Part shown: piece by piece, positions 8,180 to 17,654 of the stretch
Numbering within the stretch: the stretch's first letter is position 1
How the letters are laid out: every line of letters starts with the position of its first letter
Source: an uncultured Methylocystaceae bacterium
GTDB taxonomy: Bacteria > Pseudomonadota > Alphaproteobacteria > Rhizobiales > Beijerinckiaceae
Length of the DNA: 64,000 bases
Assembly (NCBI GenBank): GCA_937870755.1
Contig: CALMZV010000068.1
Span: forward strand, 45,375-109,374
Direction: 5' to 3'
Translations under genes and position numbers: made by a program
The notes under the pieces: generated by a model
The model's input: the letters and a program-made list of their open reading frames with translations, nothing else
Databases searched by the model: none
What the model was told of the DNA's origin: nothing

Positions 8180-9667
8180 TCAAGCGCGCGAGAGCGTGCG
8201 TTGGACCGCGTCGCGCCAGAGCGCATATTTACGGTCTCGCTCCGCGCTGTCCATCTGCGGCGTGAAGCGCCGGTCGAGCGCCCAGCGTTTGCTGAATTCC
8301 TGCGGCGCGGGACACAGGCCGGACTGGAGCCCGGCGAGATAGGCGGCGCCGAGCGCGGTCGTTTCGAGAATTTTCGGCCGGTCGACGGGCGCGGCGAGAA
8401 AATCGGCGAGCCGCTGCATCGTCCAGTCCGAGGCCACCATGCCGCCGTCCACCCGCAGCGCCGCCTGGCGCGCCGCGCCCCAGTCGCCGCGCATGGCCTC
8501 GATCAGGTCGCGCGTCTGGAAGCACACCGATTCGAGCGCCGCGCGCGCAAGCTCCGCCGGGCCGCTCGCGCGGGTGAGGCCAAAAATCGCGCCGCGGCAG
8601 TCGGCGTCCCAGTATGGCGCGCCCAGGCCCACGAAAGCCGGCACGAGCACGACATCCTGCGTATCGTCGGCCTGCGCCGCGAGCGGGCCGGACTGCGAAG
8701 CCGAGCCGAGAATCTTCAAGCCGTCGCGCAGCCATTGCACGGCCGCGCCGGCGACGAAGATCGAGCCTTCGAGCGCATAGGTCGGCTTGCCCGCGAACTG
8801 ATAGGCGACGGTGGCGATGAGGCGGTGGCGCGAGACGACGGCGTCGGCGCCTGTGTTCAGCAGCGCGAAACAGCCCGTGCCGTAGGTCGATTTCACCATG
8901 CCCGGTTCGAAACAGGCCTGGCCCACGGTCGCCGCCTGCTGGTCGCCGGCCACGCCGCGGATGGGAATGGCGGCGCCGAACAGCGTCGGCTCGCTCGCGC
9001 CGTATTCGGCCGCGCAGTCGCGCACATCCGGCAGCAGCGCGCGCGGAACGTCGAGCAGCGCCAGCAACTCGTCGTCCCACGCGCCGCGATGAATGTCGTA
9101 GAGCATGGTGCGCGAGGCGTTGGTGGCGTCGGTCGCGTGCGCGCGCCCGCCCGTCAGGCGCCAGATGAGGAACGAATCGATCGTGCCGAAGGCGAGCTCG
9201 CCGCGCGCCGCCTTCTCGCGCGCGCCGTCCACGTGATCGAGGATCCATGCGATTTTCACGCCCGAGAAATACGGGTCGGCGAGCAGCCCGGTCTTACGCG
9301 CGATGGTTTGTTCGTGGCCCGCCTCCTTCAGCGCGCGGCACATGTCGGCGGTGCGCCGGTCCTGCCAGACGATGGCGTTGTGGATCGGCCGGCCCGTGCG
9401 CCGGTCCCACACCACTGTCGTCTCGCGCTGGTTGGTGAGTCCGATGGCGGCGACATCGGCCGCGCGCACGTCGGCCATGCGCAGCGCCTCGCGACACGTT
9501 TCGACCACGCTCGTCCAGATGTCCTCCGGGTCGTGCTCAACCCAGCCGGAGGCGGGGAAGATCTGCCGGAACTCGCGCTGCGCGACGGCCGCCACCGTGA
9601 GATCGGCGCGAAACAGCAGTGCGCGCGAGGACGTTGTGCCCTGGTCGATGGCGAGAAGATAGGTCAT
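8180..9667 (-). CDS. glpK: Glycerol kinase
   Basis: The 495-residue kinase phosphorylates glycerol with ATP to sn-glycerol-3-phosphate. It starts with [16 protein letters not shown], the FGGY phosphate-binding segment. [24 protein letters not shown] is split by the usual glycerol-site residues, and the FGGY C-terminal signature region includes [15 protein letters not shown] with nearby GAAYLAGL. The length is normal for GlpK (about 500). A GAGGGAA sequence precedes the ATG. It lies 9 bp after glpD on the same strand, so glpD-glpK form an operon for glycerol use. No GlpF facilitator or GlpR regulator is in view. Confidence 0.97.
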   Translation of the reverse strand: MTYLLAIDQGTTSSRALLFRADLTVAAVAQREFRQIFPASGWVEHDPEDIWTSVVETCREALRMADVRAADVAAIGLTNQRETTVVWDRRTGRPIHNAIVWQDRRTADMCRALKEAGHEQTIARKTGLLADPYFSGVKIAWILDHVDGAREKAARGELAFGTIDSFLIWRLTGGRAHATDATNASRTMLYDIHRGAWDDELLALLDVPRALLPDVRDCAAEYGASEPTLFGAAIPIRGVAGDQQAATVGQACFEPGMVKSTYGTGCFALLNTGADAVVSRHRLIATVAYQFAGKPTYALEGSIFVAGAAVQWLRDGLKILGSASQSGPLAAQADDTQDVVLVPAFVGLGAPYWDADCRGAIFGLTRASGPAELARAALESVCFQTRDLIEAMRGDWGAARQAALRVDGGMVASDWTMQRLADFLAAPVDRPKILETTALGAAYLAGLQSGLCPAPQEFSKRWALDRRFTPQMDSAERDRKYALWRDAVQRTLSRA

Positions 9668-9676
9668 GGCGTTCCC

Positions 9677-11191
9677 TCAGGCGCTGTCGCGCGTCCGGCG
9701 CGCGAGCGTGTGTTCGAGCGCCGCGCGCTCGCAGTCGCCGAATACGAGGCCGAGCTTGGAGCGTCGCCACAGAATGTCGTCGCTCGTGCGCGCGAATTCC
9801 TCGTCCGCCAGATAGCGAGCCTCGATCTCGAACAGATCCGCGCCGATCCGCACGCCGAGATCTTCCGCGCGCGTCGCACTGGCCAGCATCCGCGCCACCC
9901 GCGTTCCGTAGGCGCGCGCAAGCCGGCGCATGTGCGCTTGCGCGACGAACGGCCAGCGCGCGCTGAATTCGCGCACCAGCGCCTCGAAGCCGTCGACGGG
10001 AAAATCGCCTCCGGGCAGCGGCGCGCTCTGCGTCCAGCCGGCGCGTGCGGCGCTGTGCGGAAAGAACGGCGCGAGCTTTTCGAGCGCCGCCAGCGCCAGC
10101 CGTCGATAGGTGGTGAGCTTACCGCCGAAAATCGTGAGCAGCGGCGCGGCGCCCTGCGCCGCATCGAGATTCAGCACATAGTCGCGCGTCGCCTCCTGCG
10201 CCTTGCTGGCGCCGTCGTCGTAGAGCGGCCGCACGCCGCTGTAGGTCCACACCACATGCGCGCGCGTGAGCGGGATCGAGAAATATTCGTTCGCGGCGGC
10301 GATCAGATAGTCGATTTCCGCTTCGCTCGCGCGCGCCTCGCCCGGATCGCCCGCATAGTCGCGGTCGGTCGTGCCGATCAGCGTGAAGTCGTTCTCGAAC
10401 GGAATGGCGAAGACGATGCGCCCGTCCGCGTTCTGGAAAATGTAGGCGCGTTCGTGCGCGAACATCCGCCGCACGACGATGTGCGAGCCCTGCACCAGCC
10501 GCACGCGGCTTGCGGAGGGCGCCGCGATCGTCTCGTCCAGAAGCCGTTGCGCCCACGGGCCGCCGGCGTTGACGAGCGCGCGCGCGCGGATCGTGCGCAC
10601 GCCGTTGTCGCCGGCGACCGACAGGCGCCACACCGCGCCCGCGCGCACGGCGCCCACGGCTCTGGCGCGCGTTTCGATCCGCGCGCCGCGTTCGCGCGCG
10701 TCCATCGCGTTCAGCACGACGAGCCGGGCGTCGGCCACCCAGCAGTCGGAATATTCGAACGCCGTGCCGCGTTCCTTGAGCGGCGCGCCGGCTGCGTCGT
10801 TCGCAAGATCCAGCGTGCGTGTGGCCGGCAGCAGGCGTCGCCCGCCGAGATGATCGTAGACGAACAGCCCGAGCCGCAGGAACCACGCCGGCCGCAAGCC
10901 CCTGTGATGCGGCAGCACGAACCGCAGCGGCTGCACGATGTGCGGCGCCATGCGCAGCAGCGTCTCGCGTTCCGACAACGACTCGCGGACCAGGCGAAAC
11001 TCGTAATGCTCCAGATAGCGCAGGCCGCCGTGGATGAGTTTGGTCGAGGCCGACGAGGTTGCGCTCGCAAGGTCGCCCTGCTCGCACAGATAGACCGACA
11101 GGCCGCGACCGGCGGCATCGCGCGCGATGCCGCAGCCGTTCACGCCGCCGCCGATGATCGCAATGTCGAAAGGCGCCTCGTTGTCCTGCAT
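9677..11191 (-). CDS. glpD: Aerobic glycerol-3-phosphate dehydrogenase
   Basis: The 504-residue membrane-associated flavoprotein oxidises glycerol-3-phosphate to dihydroxyacetone phosphate and passes electrons to ubiquinone. The FAD-binding [19 protein letters not shown] begins at residue 12. The family signature [20 protein letters not shown] follows, and the C-terminal DAO_C domain with GGKLTTYR is present near residue 353. It precedes glpK by 9 bp and is the first gene of the operon. It is divergent from aroQ with about 115 bp between them, where the promoters of both probably lie. Confidence 0.96.
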   Translation of the reverse strand: MQDNEAPFDIAIIGGGVNGCGIARDAAGRGLSVYLCEQGDLASATSSASTKLIHGGLRYLEHYEFRLVRESLSERETLLRMAPHIVQPLRFVLPHHRGLRPAWFLRLGLFVYDHLGGRRLLPATRTLDLANDAAGAPLKERGTAFEYSDCWVADARLVVLNAMDARERGARIETRARAVGAVRAGAVWRLSVAGDNGVRTIRARALVNAGGPWAQRLLDETIAAPSASRVRLVQGSHIVVRRMFAHERAYIFQNADGRIVFAIPFENDFTLIGTTDRDYAGDPGEARASEAEIDYLIAAANEYFSIPLTRAHVVWTYSGVRPLYDDGASKAQEATRDYVLNLDAAQGAAPLLTIFGGKLTTYRRLALAALEKLAPFFPHSAARAGWTQSAPLPGGDFPVDGFEALVREFSARWPFVAQAHMRRLARAYGTRVARMLASATRAEDLGVRIGADLFEIEARYLADEEFARTSDDILWRRSKLGLVFGDCERAALEHTLARRTRDSA

Positions 11192-11306
11192 CTTGCCGCA
11201 AAGTCTATCGCCCCGGCGGGATTCGCGAAACGGCGCGCGCGTCCGGCCTTACGGGCGGGCGCGGGAATCTGGTATGGTCGGGCGCCCGCAATGGAGATTT
11301 CCCGGC

Positions 11307-11774
11307 ATGCGCCGCACCGTTTTCGTGCTGAACGGCCCGAACCTCAACCTGCTCGGCAAGCGCGAGCCGGAAATCTACGGCGCCGAAACGCTGGCCGATG
11401 TCGAGGGCGCCTGTCGCCAGGCGGCGGCGCGCCACGGACTGGACCTGCGGTTCCATCAGACCAATCGCGAATACGAGCTCATCGACTGGATTCACGAGGC
11501 GCGCGACAAGGCCGCCGCCATCGTCATCAACCCGGCGGCGTTCACGCATACGTCGGTGGCCGTCCTGGACGCGCTCCAGGCGTTCGCCGGCCCGGTGATC
11601 GAAGTGCACATCTCCAACATCCACAGGCGCGAGCCGTTTCGCCGCCATTCCTATGTGTCGGGCCGCGCCGATGGCGTCATCGCCGGCTGCGGCGGGCAGG
11701 GCTATCTGCTGGCGCTCGATCGCGTGGCGCATCTGCTGGACGCCGCGCGACCGATGGCGGGCGGGCAGGGCTGA
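11307..11774 (+). CDS. aroQ: Type II 3-dehydroquinate dehydratase
   Basis: This 155-residue enzyme catalyses the third step of the shikimate pathway, the reversible dehydration of 3-dehydroquinate, and assembles as a dodecamer in the family. The N-terminal [20 protein letters not shown] contains the lid tyrosine and arginine. [11 protein letters not shown] gives the substrate-binding Asn, and [20 protein letters not shown] supplies the catalytic His and Arg region. The ATG at 11307 follows GGAGAT; an upstream in-frame start would add residues not found in the family. In many Rhizobiales aroQ precedes accB-accC; here it stands alone and converges on the binding-protein gene. Confidence 0.96.
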   Translation: MRRTVFVLNGPNLNLLGKREPEIYGAETLADVEGACRQAAARHGLDLRFHQTNREYELIDWIHEARDKAAAIVINPAAFTHTSVAVLDALQAFAGPVIEVHISNIHRREPFRRHSYVSGRADGVIAGCGGQGYLLALDRVAHLLDAARPMAGGQG

Positions 11775-11780
11775 GCGGAA

Positions 11781-11809
11781 GAAAAGAGGCCCGGCCTGCG
11801 CCGGGCCTC
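11781..11809 (-). terminator. Rho-independent terminator of the binding-protein gene
   Basis: A 10-bp GC-rich stem (GAGGCCCGGC / GCCGGGCCTC) with a 4-base loop is followed on the minus strand by TTTTCTT. It begins 14 bases after the stop of the gene at 11824. On the plus strand no T-run follows, so it does not serve aroQ. Confidence 0.8.
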
Positions 11810-11823
11810 GCGTTGGCCGGCCG

Positions 11824-13020
11824 TCAGAACAGCAGGCCGTCTTTCACCAGCGTCCAGCGCCCGTTCCTGATCTGCTGGACCTGTGTCGCTGTCGATCCGA
11901 GGTGGTTGTCGGTCGAGAACTTCATCGGCGGCGAGTTGAAAATATCGACGAACGCCTGTCCCGATTCCATCGCCTTCAGGAAATTCGCGCCGTTGAGATC
12001 CTTGCCCGCCAGTTTGGCGAAGAAGGCGAAGGTCATGATCGTGTTGTAGCCGAGCACGGCCTGGGTGTTGGCTTCCGTGTTGAACGCCTTCTTGTAGTTG
12101 GCGATCCACTCTTTCACCTTGCCCTTGGCGGTGTCTTCGTAGGGCACTTCGAACGCGCCGGCCGCGTACAGACCTTCGACGAGTTCCTTGCCGAGCGCCG
12201 GAATTTCCATCACGTTCGTTGGCGTCGCGCCGAGGAACGTCACCGTCCAGCCGAGCTTCCTGGCTTCCGCGATCGCGCCGATCGTCTCGCGGATGACGGT
12301 GCCGAGCACGACCAGATCGCATCCGTCCGATTTCATCTTGGCGACCTGCGCGCTGAAGTCAGAAGCGCCGCGCTTGTAGCTGGTGATGGAGGCCGGCTGG
12401 ATCTTCATGGCGTCGAGTTGCCGGTTGAACCCTTCGAGCACCGAACGGCCGTATTCGTCGTCCTGGTGCATGATGCAGGGTTTCTGCGGCTTCCTGCTTT
12501 CCACCATGTATTTGAGCGCCGCGCGCGTGCTCTCGACATAGGGCAGCAGGTTGTTGAACTTCAGCCGCTCCTGCGGCTTGCCGGGGTCCATGCGGAAGGT
12601 GAATTCGGCCGCCGTGAGCGGAAAGAGCTGCGTGACGCCGGCGTCCAGCAGAATGTCCTGCGCGGCCAGCACGGTCGGCGAGCCCATCGCGCCGACCATC
12701 GAGAAAATCCTGTCCTTCTCGACCAGCTTCTGCGTGGCGAGCACCGCCTTCTTGGGATCGTAGGCGCTGTCCTCGATGATCAGCCGTATCCTGCGGCCAT
12801 TGACGCCGCCGGCGGCGTTGATCTCGTCGACCGCCAGCCGCATGCCGTTGGCGGCCGGAACGCCCCAGCCCTTGATCGGGCCGGACAGATCCTGATGCGT
12901 GCCGACGACGATTTCCGTATCCGTGACGCCCTGATTGGCGAATTTCACCTGAGCGATGACCGAAGTCGTGGCCAGACAAAGCGCGGCCGTAACCGCGCCC
13001 CGAAGCGAGACGTGTCGCAT
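11824..13020 (-). CDS. Branched-chain-type ABC transporter substrate-binding protein
   Basis: The 398-residue protein is a type I periplasmic binding protein of the LivK/Peripla_BP_6 family. A signal peptide (basic MRHVSLR, hydrophobic AVTAALCLATTSVIA, then AQ) precedes the mature chain, which opens with VKFANQGVTDTEIVVGTHQDLSG. It would capture the ligand in the periplasm and deliver it to LivH/LivM. The ATG at 13020 has GGGAG 7 bases upstream. It lies last in the liv cluster, about 60 bp after the acyl-CoA ligase gene. The ligand need not be an amino acid; the ligase in the cluster points to an aliphatic or aromatic acid, but this is inference. Confidence 0.93.
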   Translation of the reverse strand: MRHVSLRGAVTAALCLATTSVIAQVKFANQGVTDTEIVVGTHQDLSGPIKGWGVPAANGMRLAVDEINAAGGVNGRRIRLIIEDSAYDPKKAVLATQKLVEKDRIFSMVGAMGSPTVLAAQDILLDAGVTQLFPLTAAEFTFRMDPGKPQERLKFNNLLPYVESTRAALKYMVESRKPQKPCIMHQDDEYGRSVLEGFNRQLDAMKIQPASITSYKRGASDFSAQVAKMKSDGCDLVVLGTVIRETIGAIAEARKLGWTVTFLGATPTNVMEIPALGKELVEGLYAAGAFEVPYEDTAKGKVKEWIANYKKAFNTEANTQAVLGYNTIMTFAFFAKLAGKDLNGANFLKAMESGQAFVDIFNSPPMKFSTDNHLGSTATQVQQIRNGRWTLVKDGLLF

Positions 13021-13079
13021 TCCCAAACTCCCCTGGTCGCATTCCCTCGAACGCCCAAGGAGCTGACGACCGAAGCTCG

Positions 13080-14912
13080 TTAGGCGGCGGCCTTACCGGA
13101 GTACATGGCTTCGATTTCTGCCGCGTATTTTTTGCCGACGAACGACCGTTTCAGTTTCATCGTCGGGGTCAACTCCTCGTCTTCGGGAGTCAATTGCTGG
13201 TCGATGAGGTGGAACTTCTTGATCGTTTCCACTCTGGCGAAGTTTTCGTTCACCTTCTCGATCTCCGACCAGATGAGATCGCGAATTTCCTTGGCCCTGC
13301 ACAGCGATGCGTAATTCGTGAACGGCACGTTCTGGTCCTGCGCGTATTTCTCGCAGTTCTCCTGATCGATCATCACCAGGCAGGTGAGGAACGGCCGCTT
13401 GTCGCCGATGACGACGGCGTCGCTGATGTAGGGCGAAAACTTGAGCTGGTTCTCGATTTCGGACGGCGTGATGTTTTTGCCGCCGGCCGTGATGATGATG
13501 TCCTTCATCCGGTCGGTGATGCGCACATAGCCTTCGTTGTCGATGAGTCCGACGTCGCCGGTGTGCAGCCAGCCGTCCTTGTCGATCGTCTCGGCGGTCT
13601 TGTCGGGCTGGTTGAGATAGCCGGCGAAGACATAATCGCCGCGCAGCAGAATCTCGCCCTGCGGCGACAGTTTCAATTCGCCCCACTCGACCGGCTTACC
13701 GATCGTGCCGAGCTTGATCCGGTCGGGCGGCATGCAGGTGGCGAGGCCCCCGTTCTCGGTCTGCCCGTAGACTTCCAGCATGTCGACGCCGAGCGCGAAA
13801 TACCATTTGATGAGGTCGGGCGAAATCGGCGCGGCGCCCGTCAGCGCCAGCTGGCAACGGTCGATGCCCATCATGCGACGCACGTTGCGCAGCACGAACT
13901 GGCGGCCGATGGCGTTGGCGAATTTCAGGCCGGCCGGCGGCTCCTTGCCTGCGAGCCGGTATTCGGCGGCCTTGTAGCCGATCTTGATCGCCTTGTCGTA
14001 GAACCAGCGCTCGGACGGTTTGGCGTCTTTCAGCGCGATCATCACGCTCGAATAGAGCTTTTCCCAGATGCGCGGCACGGCGAGGAAGACGGTCGGCTGC
14101 ACTTCGCGCAGGTTGTCCGGCACCGTTTCCGGGCTTTCGGCAAAATTCATCACCCCGCCGAGCGCGACTGAATTGTAGTAGCCGCCGAGCCGTTCGGCGA
14201 TGTGGCACAACGGCAGGAACAGCAGGCGCTCGTGCTTGCCCGGCGGCAGGTATTTGTCGGAGTGCTTGAGCTGCGAGATGATGCTGAAATTGGTGTGCAT
14301 GGCGCCCTTGGCGGGCCCCGTCGTGCCGGATGTATAGACCAGCATCACCAGATCCTTCGATCCGCGGCTGGCGATCATCGCTTCCCATTTCTCGGGGTGC
14401 GCGGCCATGTTGTTGCGGCCGATCGCCTGCAGCTCGTCGAGCGACATCACCATGTCGTCGTGGAACTTCTCCAGTCCCTTGGTGTCGAACACGACGACCT
14501 TTTTCAGCGTCGGGCAGCGCTCGCGGCACTCCAGCACCTTGTCGAGCTGCTCATCGTCCTCGACGAAGATGATGCTCGTGCGCGAATCGTTGATGAGATA
14601 TTCGACCTGCTTGACCGAATCGGTCGGATAGATGCCCGAGGAGACGCCGCCGGCGCACACCACGCCCATGTCGGCGTAGACCCATTCGGCCATCGTGCTC
14701 GCCAGAATCGAGGCCGTGTCGCCAGGCTTGAACCCGAGCGCGTCGAGCCCGTAGGCGACCTCCTTCACGATTTCGAGCCACTCGTTCCACGTGACCGATT
14801 GCCAGACGCCCAGATGCTTGTGGCGCAGCGCGGTCGTCGGTCCGCGCTTTTCCACCGCAAGCAGAAAGCTGCGCGCGATCGTGTCGGCCACGGCCTTGTC
14901 CTGCGACGTCAT
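13080..14912 (-). CDS. Long-chain-type acyl-CoA synthetase embedded in the liv cluster
   Basis: This 610-residue AMP-forming ligase belongs to the long FadD15-like group. The ATP loop YTSGTTGPAKG is at residues 193-203. LEVYGQTENGG and TDRMKDIIITAGGKNITPSE give the adenylate and hinge motifs, and the C-terminal ELTPTMKLKRSFV carries a conserved lysine region. The ATG at 14912 follows GGAGGG. It is the fifth gene of livH-livM-livG-livF-ligase-binding protein, with about 35 bp to livF. That position is typical of clusters that import a carboxylate and at once trap it as a CoA thioester. Known group members accept long-chain or aryl-acids; the actual acid is unknown. Confidence 0.92.
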   Translation of the reverse strand: MTSQDKAVADTIARSFLLAVEKRGPTTALRHKHLGVWQSVTWNEWLEIVKEVAYGLDALGFKPGDTASILASTMAEWVYADMGVVCAGGVSSGIYPTDSVKQVEYLINDSRTSIIFVEDDEQLDKVLECRERCPTLKKVVVFDTKGLEKFHDDMVMSLDELQAIGRNNMAAHPEKWEAMIASRGSKDLVMLVYTSGTTGPAKGAMHTNFSIISQLKHSDKYLPPGKHERLLFLPLCHIAERLGGYYNSVALGGVMNFAESPETVPDNLREVQPTVFLAVPRIWEKLYSSVMIALKDAKPSERWFYDKAIKIGYKAAEYRLAGKEPPAGLKFANAIGRQFVLRNVRRMMGIDRCQLALTGAAPISPDLIKWYFALGVDMLEVYGQTENGGLATCMPPDRIKLGTIGKPVEWGELKLSPQGEILLRGDYVFAGYLNQPDKTAETIDKDGWLHTGDVGLIDNEGYVRITDRMKDIIITAGGKNITPSEIENQLKFSPYISDAVVIGDKRPFLTCLVMIDQENCEKYAQDQNVPFTNYASLCRAKEIRDLIWSEIEKVNENFARVETIKKFHLIDQQLTPEDEELTPTMKLKRSFVGKKYAAEIEAMYSGKAAA

Positions 14913-14947
14913 CTGCGAATGTCCCTCCGTTGTCCCGACGCTGCGGC

Positions 14948-15724
14948 TTACCGCCAGGTCTTTTTCTTTTTCCAGCGCCGCTCGCCGCGCGCGCTTTCTT
15001 CCTTGGCGCCGAGATAGAATTCCTGAATGTCCTTGCTCTGCATCAGTCGCTCGCACGAGTCCGCCATCACCACGCGCCCGACCTCGATCACATAGCCGTA
15101 ATGGGCGGTTTCGAGCGCGATCTTGGCGTTTTGCTCGACCAGCAGCACGCTCACGCCCTCTTCGGCGTTAACGCGCTTGATGATGCTGAAAATTTCCTTC
15201 ACCAGCAAGGGCGAAAGCCCGAGCGAGGGTTCGTCCAGCAGCAGCAGCTTGGGCCGGCTCATCAGCGCGCGGCTGATGGCGAGCATCTGCTGTTCGCCGC
15301 CCGACAATTGCACCGCCGGCTGGGCAAGGCGCTCCTTCAGACGCGGAAAATACTCGAAAATGCGCTCGATATCGCGCGCCACGCCCGCCGAATCCTTGCG
15401 CAGGAACGAGCCCATCTGAAGGTTTTCGGCCACCGACAGGAACGGGAACACCTCGCGCCCTTCCGGCACATGCGCGATGCCCATTTCCACGATCTTGTTG
15501 GGCTCCATCCGGGTGATCGGCTGGCCCTCGAACTCGACAGACCCCTTGCGCGGGTCGAGCACGCCGGAAATGGTCTTCAGAATCGTCGTCTTGCCGGCGC
15601 CGTTGGCGCCCAGAATGGTGACGATCTGGCCTTTCGGCGCCTCCAGGCTCACGCCGCGGATCGCCATGATCGGCCCGTAATAGCTCTCGATGTTGCTGAC
15701 CTTGAGGATGGGCGCGCCGTCCAT
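14948..15724 (-). CDS. livF: Branched-chain-type ABC transporter ATP-binding protein LivF
   Basis: The 258-residue ATPase has Walker A GANGAGKTT at residues 39-47, signature LSGGEQQM near 137, Walker B LLLLDEPSLGLSP just after, and the switch His in the VLLVEQN region replaced by the Gln/Asn usual for LivF. It pairs with LivG to drive import through LivH/LivM. The start is the ATG giving MDGAPILKVSNIESYYG; in-frame sequence further upstream overlaps livG and is not needed. The C-terminus is unusually basic (RRWKKKKTW). The gap to livG is 14 bp. Confidence 0.95.
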   Translation of the reverse strand: MDGAPILKVSNIESYYGPIMAIRGVSLEAPKGQIVTILGANGAGKTTILKTISGVLDPRKGSVEFEGQPITRMEPNKIVEMGIAHVPEGREVFPFLSVAENLQMGSFLRKDSAGVARDIERIFEYFPRLKERLAQPAVQLSGGEQQMLAISRALMSRPKLLLLDEPSLGLSPLLVKEIFSIIKRVNAEEGVSVLLVEQNAKIALETAHYGYVIEVGRVVMADSCERLMQSKDIQEFYLGAKEESARGERRWKKKKTWR

Positions 15725-15738
15725 GTCTGTCTTCCCCC

Positions 15739-16497
15739 TCAGGCGCCGAGATAGGCTGCGACCACGTCCGGGTGCGATTGCACCTCGGACGGCGAGCCGA
15801 TGGTGAGAACGCGGCCGTAGTTGAGCGCGAGCACGCGGTCGGACACGCGGTTGACCAGCGACATGTCGTGCTCGACCATCAGCACGGTGACCCCCAGCTG
15901 GTCGCGAATGTCGCGAATCCAGTAGCTCATGTCGTCCGTCTCCTCCACGTTCAGGCCGGAGGAGGGCTCGTCGAGCAGGATCAGTTTCGGCTCGCAGCAC
16001 AGCGCGCGGGCGAGTTCCACCACCTTGCGCACGCCGTAGGGCAGGCCCGAGATCATCTTGTCGCGATAGGCGGCGATGCCGAGGAAATCGATCACTTCCT
16101 CGACATGTTTGCGATGGGCGCGCTCGCTCTGGCGCACCTTGGGAAGAAATAGCAGATCCTCGATCAGGGTCGTGTTGTTGGTGCGATGGCGGCCAACCAG
16201 CATGTTCTGCAGCACGGTCGCGTTCTCGAACAGTTCGATGTTCTGGAACGTGCGGGCGATTCCGTGATGCACGATCTGGTGCGCCGGAATCTCGGTGATG
16301 TCCTCACCCTCCAGATACAGCCGCCCGTGGGTCGGTTTGTAGAATTTCGAGATGAGGTTGAAGATCGACGTCTTGCCCGCGCCGTTGGGGCCGATGATCG
16401 TGAAGATCTCGCCCTTTTCGACAGCGAAGGAGACTTCGCTGACGGCCTTCAGGCCGCCGAAGTGCAACGACAGGTTGTCGGCGCGAAGATAGCTCAC
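15739..16497 (-). CDS. livG: Branched-chain-type ABC transporter ATP-binding protein LivG
   Basis: The 252-residue ATPase has Walker A GPNGAGKTS at residues 36-44. It shows the degenerate signature LPYGVRKVVELARAL typical of LivG, then Walker B LILLDEPSSGLN and the switch segment MVEHDMSLV. The GTG start at 16497 overlaps the livM stop (GTGA), giving translational coupling. A frame extending further upstream is the antisense-like shadow of livM. Together with LivF it forms the heterodimeric motor. Confidence 0.95.
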   Translation of the reverse strand: MSYLRADNLSLHFGGLKAVSEVSFAVEKGEIFTIIGPNGAGKTSIFNLISKFYKPTHGRLYLEGEDITEIPAHQIVHHGIARTFQNIELFENATVLQNMLVGRHRTNNTTLIEDLLFLPKVRQSERAHRKHVEEVIDFLGIAAYRDKMISGLPYGVRKVVELARALCCEPKLILLDEPSSGLNVEETDDMSYWIRDIRDQLGVTVLMVEHDMSLVNRVSDRVLALNYGRVLTIGSPSEVQSHPDVVAAYLGA

Positions 16498-17645
16498 CGC
16501 ACGCGCTCCGATTTCATGTAGGTCTTCTGACGCACGAAGGTCGCCTGTTTGTAGAGCGGGAACAGCTGGAAGAAGAGCTTGATCTTCAGCCAGCGCCCGT
16601 AGAGGCCGTGCGGCTCGAACAGGATGAACGCCATGATCACGATGCCGTAGATCGCGCCCTTCAGGCCCGCCGCCGAACCCCAGCGCGCCAGCGTTTCGTA
16701 GATCGCCGCCTTGGTGGCGGCGCCCGCGCCGAAAAGACCCGAGATATAGGCGACGAGGTTGGGCACGTCGTCCTTCAGCAGCGTCAGCAGAGGATCGACC
16801 ATCACGACGAAGATCGCGCCCAGCACCGCGCCGTGCAGGCTGCCGGCGCCGCCAATCAGCACCATCATGATGAATTCGATCGACAGCGCGAGCGTGAACA
16901 TCTCCGGGCTGATGAACGTCATCTTGTGGGCGAACAGGGAGCCGGCCAGACCCGTGATCCCCGCCGACAGCGCGAACGCCTTCACCTTGTAGCCGGCCAC
17001 GTCGATGCCCATGGAGCGCGCCGCGGTCTCGCTGTCGCGCACCGCGATCAGCGCGCGCCCGGTCGGCGAGCGCAGGATGTTGAGCGTTAGCAGAATGACG
17101 GCCACCAGCACAGCCAGGCACAGGAAATAGAAGGACGGACTGTCGCGCTGGATCGCATAGCCGAAGATCTCGGCCGTCTTCACGCGCAGGCCCTCGTTGC
17201 CGTGCGTCACGCTCTCCCAGCGCGCGAGCAGTTCCTCCATCAGGAAGCCGAAGGCGATGGTGGCGATGACGAGATAGATGCCCTGCAGGCGCAGCGCCGG
17301 AAAGCCGACGATCGCTCCGATCGCACCCGCAAGCAGCCCTGCCAGCACGAAATAGACGGGAAAGGGCACGCCGTATTTCTGCGCGACCGCCGTCGTATAG
17401 GCGCCCATCGCCAGGAACGCGGCGTGGCCGAGCGAGGCCAGGCCCGTGAAGCCGGCGAGAATCATCAACCCGACCGCCACCGTCGCGTAGATGAAGACGA
17501 AGACGAGCTGGCTCTGCATGTAGGAGCCGAGCACGAACGGCGCGGCGAGCAGCGCGAGCATGAGCGCGCCGTAGGACCAGGCGTAGCCCGAATGCGGGAT
17601 GAGTTTGATGTCCTGATCGTAATCGGTCTTGAAAATGAACCGCAT
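16494..17645 (-). CDS. livM: Branched-chain-type ABC transporter permease LivM
   Basis: The 383-residue inner-membrane protein has about ten hydrophobic segments and the LivM hallmarks GFTGLASLGHAAFLAMGAY and ALRLQGIYLVIATIAFG, followed by the EAA-like cytoplasmic loop GRALIAVRDSETAARSMGID that contacts the ATPases. The C-terminus carries an extra segment of about 50 residues (LKIKLFFQLFPLYKQATF) beyond the last membrane span. It lies 9 bp after livH and overlaps livG by 4 bp. Confidence 0.94.
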   Translation of the reverse strand: MRFIFKTDYDQDIKLIPHSGYAWSYGALMLALLAAPFVLGSYMQSQLVFVFIYATVAVGLMILAGFTGLASLGHAAFLAMGAYTTAVAQKYGVPFPVYFVLAGLLAGAIGAIVGFPALRLQGIYLVIATIAFGFLMEELLARWESVTHGNEGLRVKTAEIFGYAIQRDSPSFYFLCLAVLVAVILLTLNILRSPTGRALIAVRDSETAARSMGIDVAGYKVKAFALSAGITGLAGSLFAHKMTFISPEMFTLALSIEFIMMVLIGGAGSLHGAVLGAIFVVMVDPLLTLLKDDVPNLVAYISGLFGAGAATKAAIYETLARWGSAAGLKGAIYGIVIMAFILFEPHGLYGRWLKIKLFFQLFPLYKQATFVRQKTYMKSERVR

Positions 17646-17654
17646 CGGAGCGTC

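Noticed and set aside
8072..12049. Very long plus-strand open frame of about 1,325 codons antisense to the MetY, GlpK and GlpD genes
   Set aside because: It is the mirror of high GC3 codons in real genes on the other strand: Arg/Ala/His-rich, no domain, no ribosome site. Similar mirrors occur antisense to fdsA (29081-32056), the TRAP permease (19799-21850), ptsP (40267-42699) and the first ligase (435-2747).
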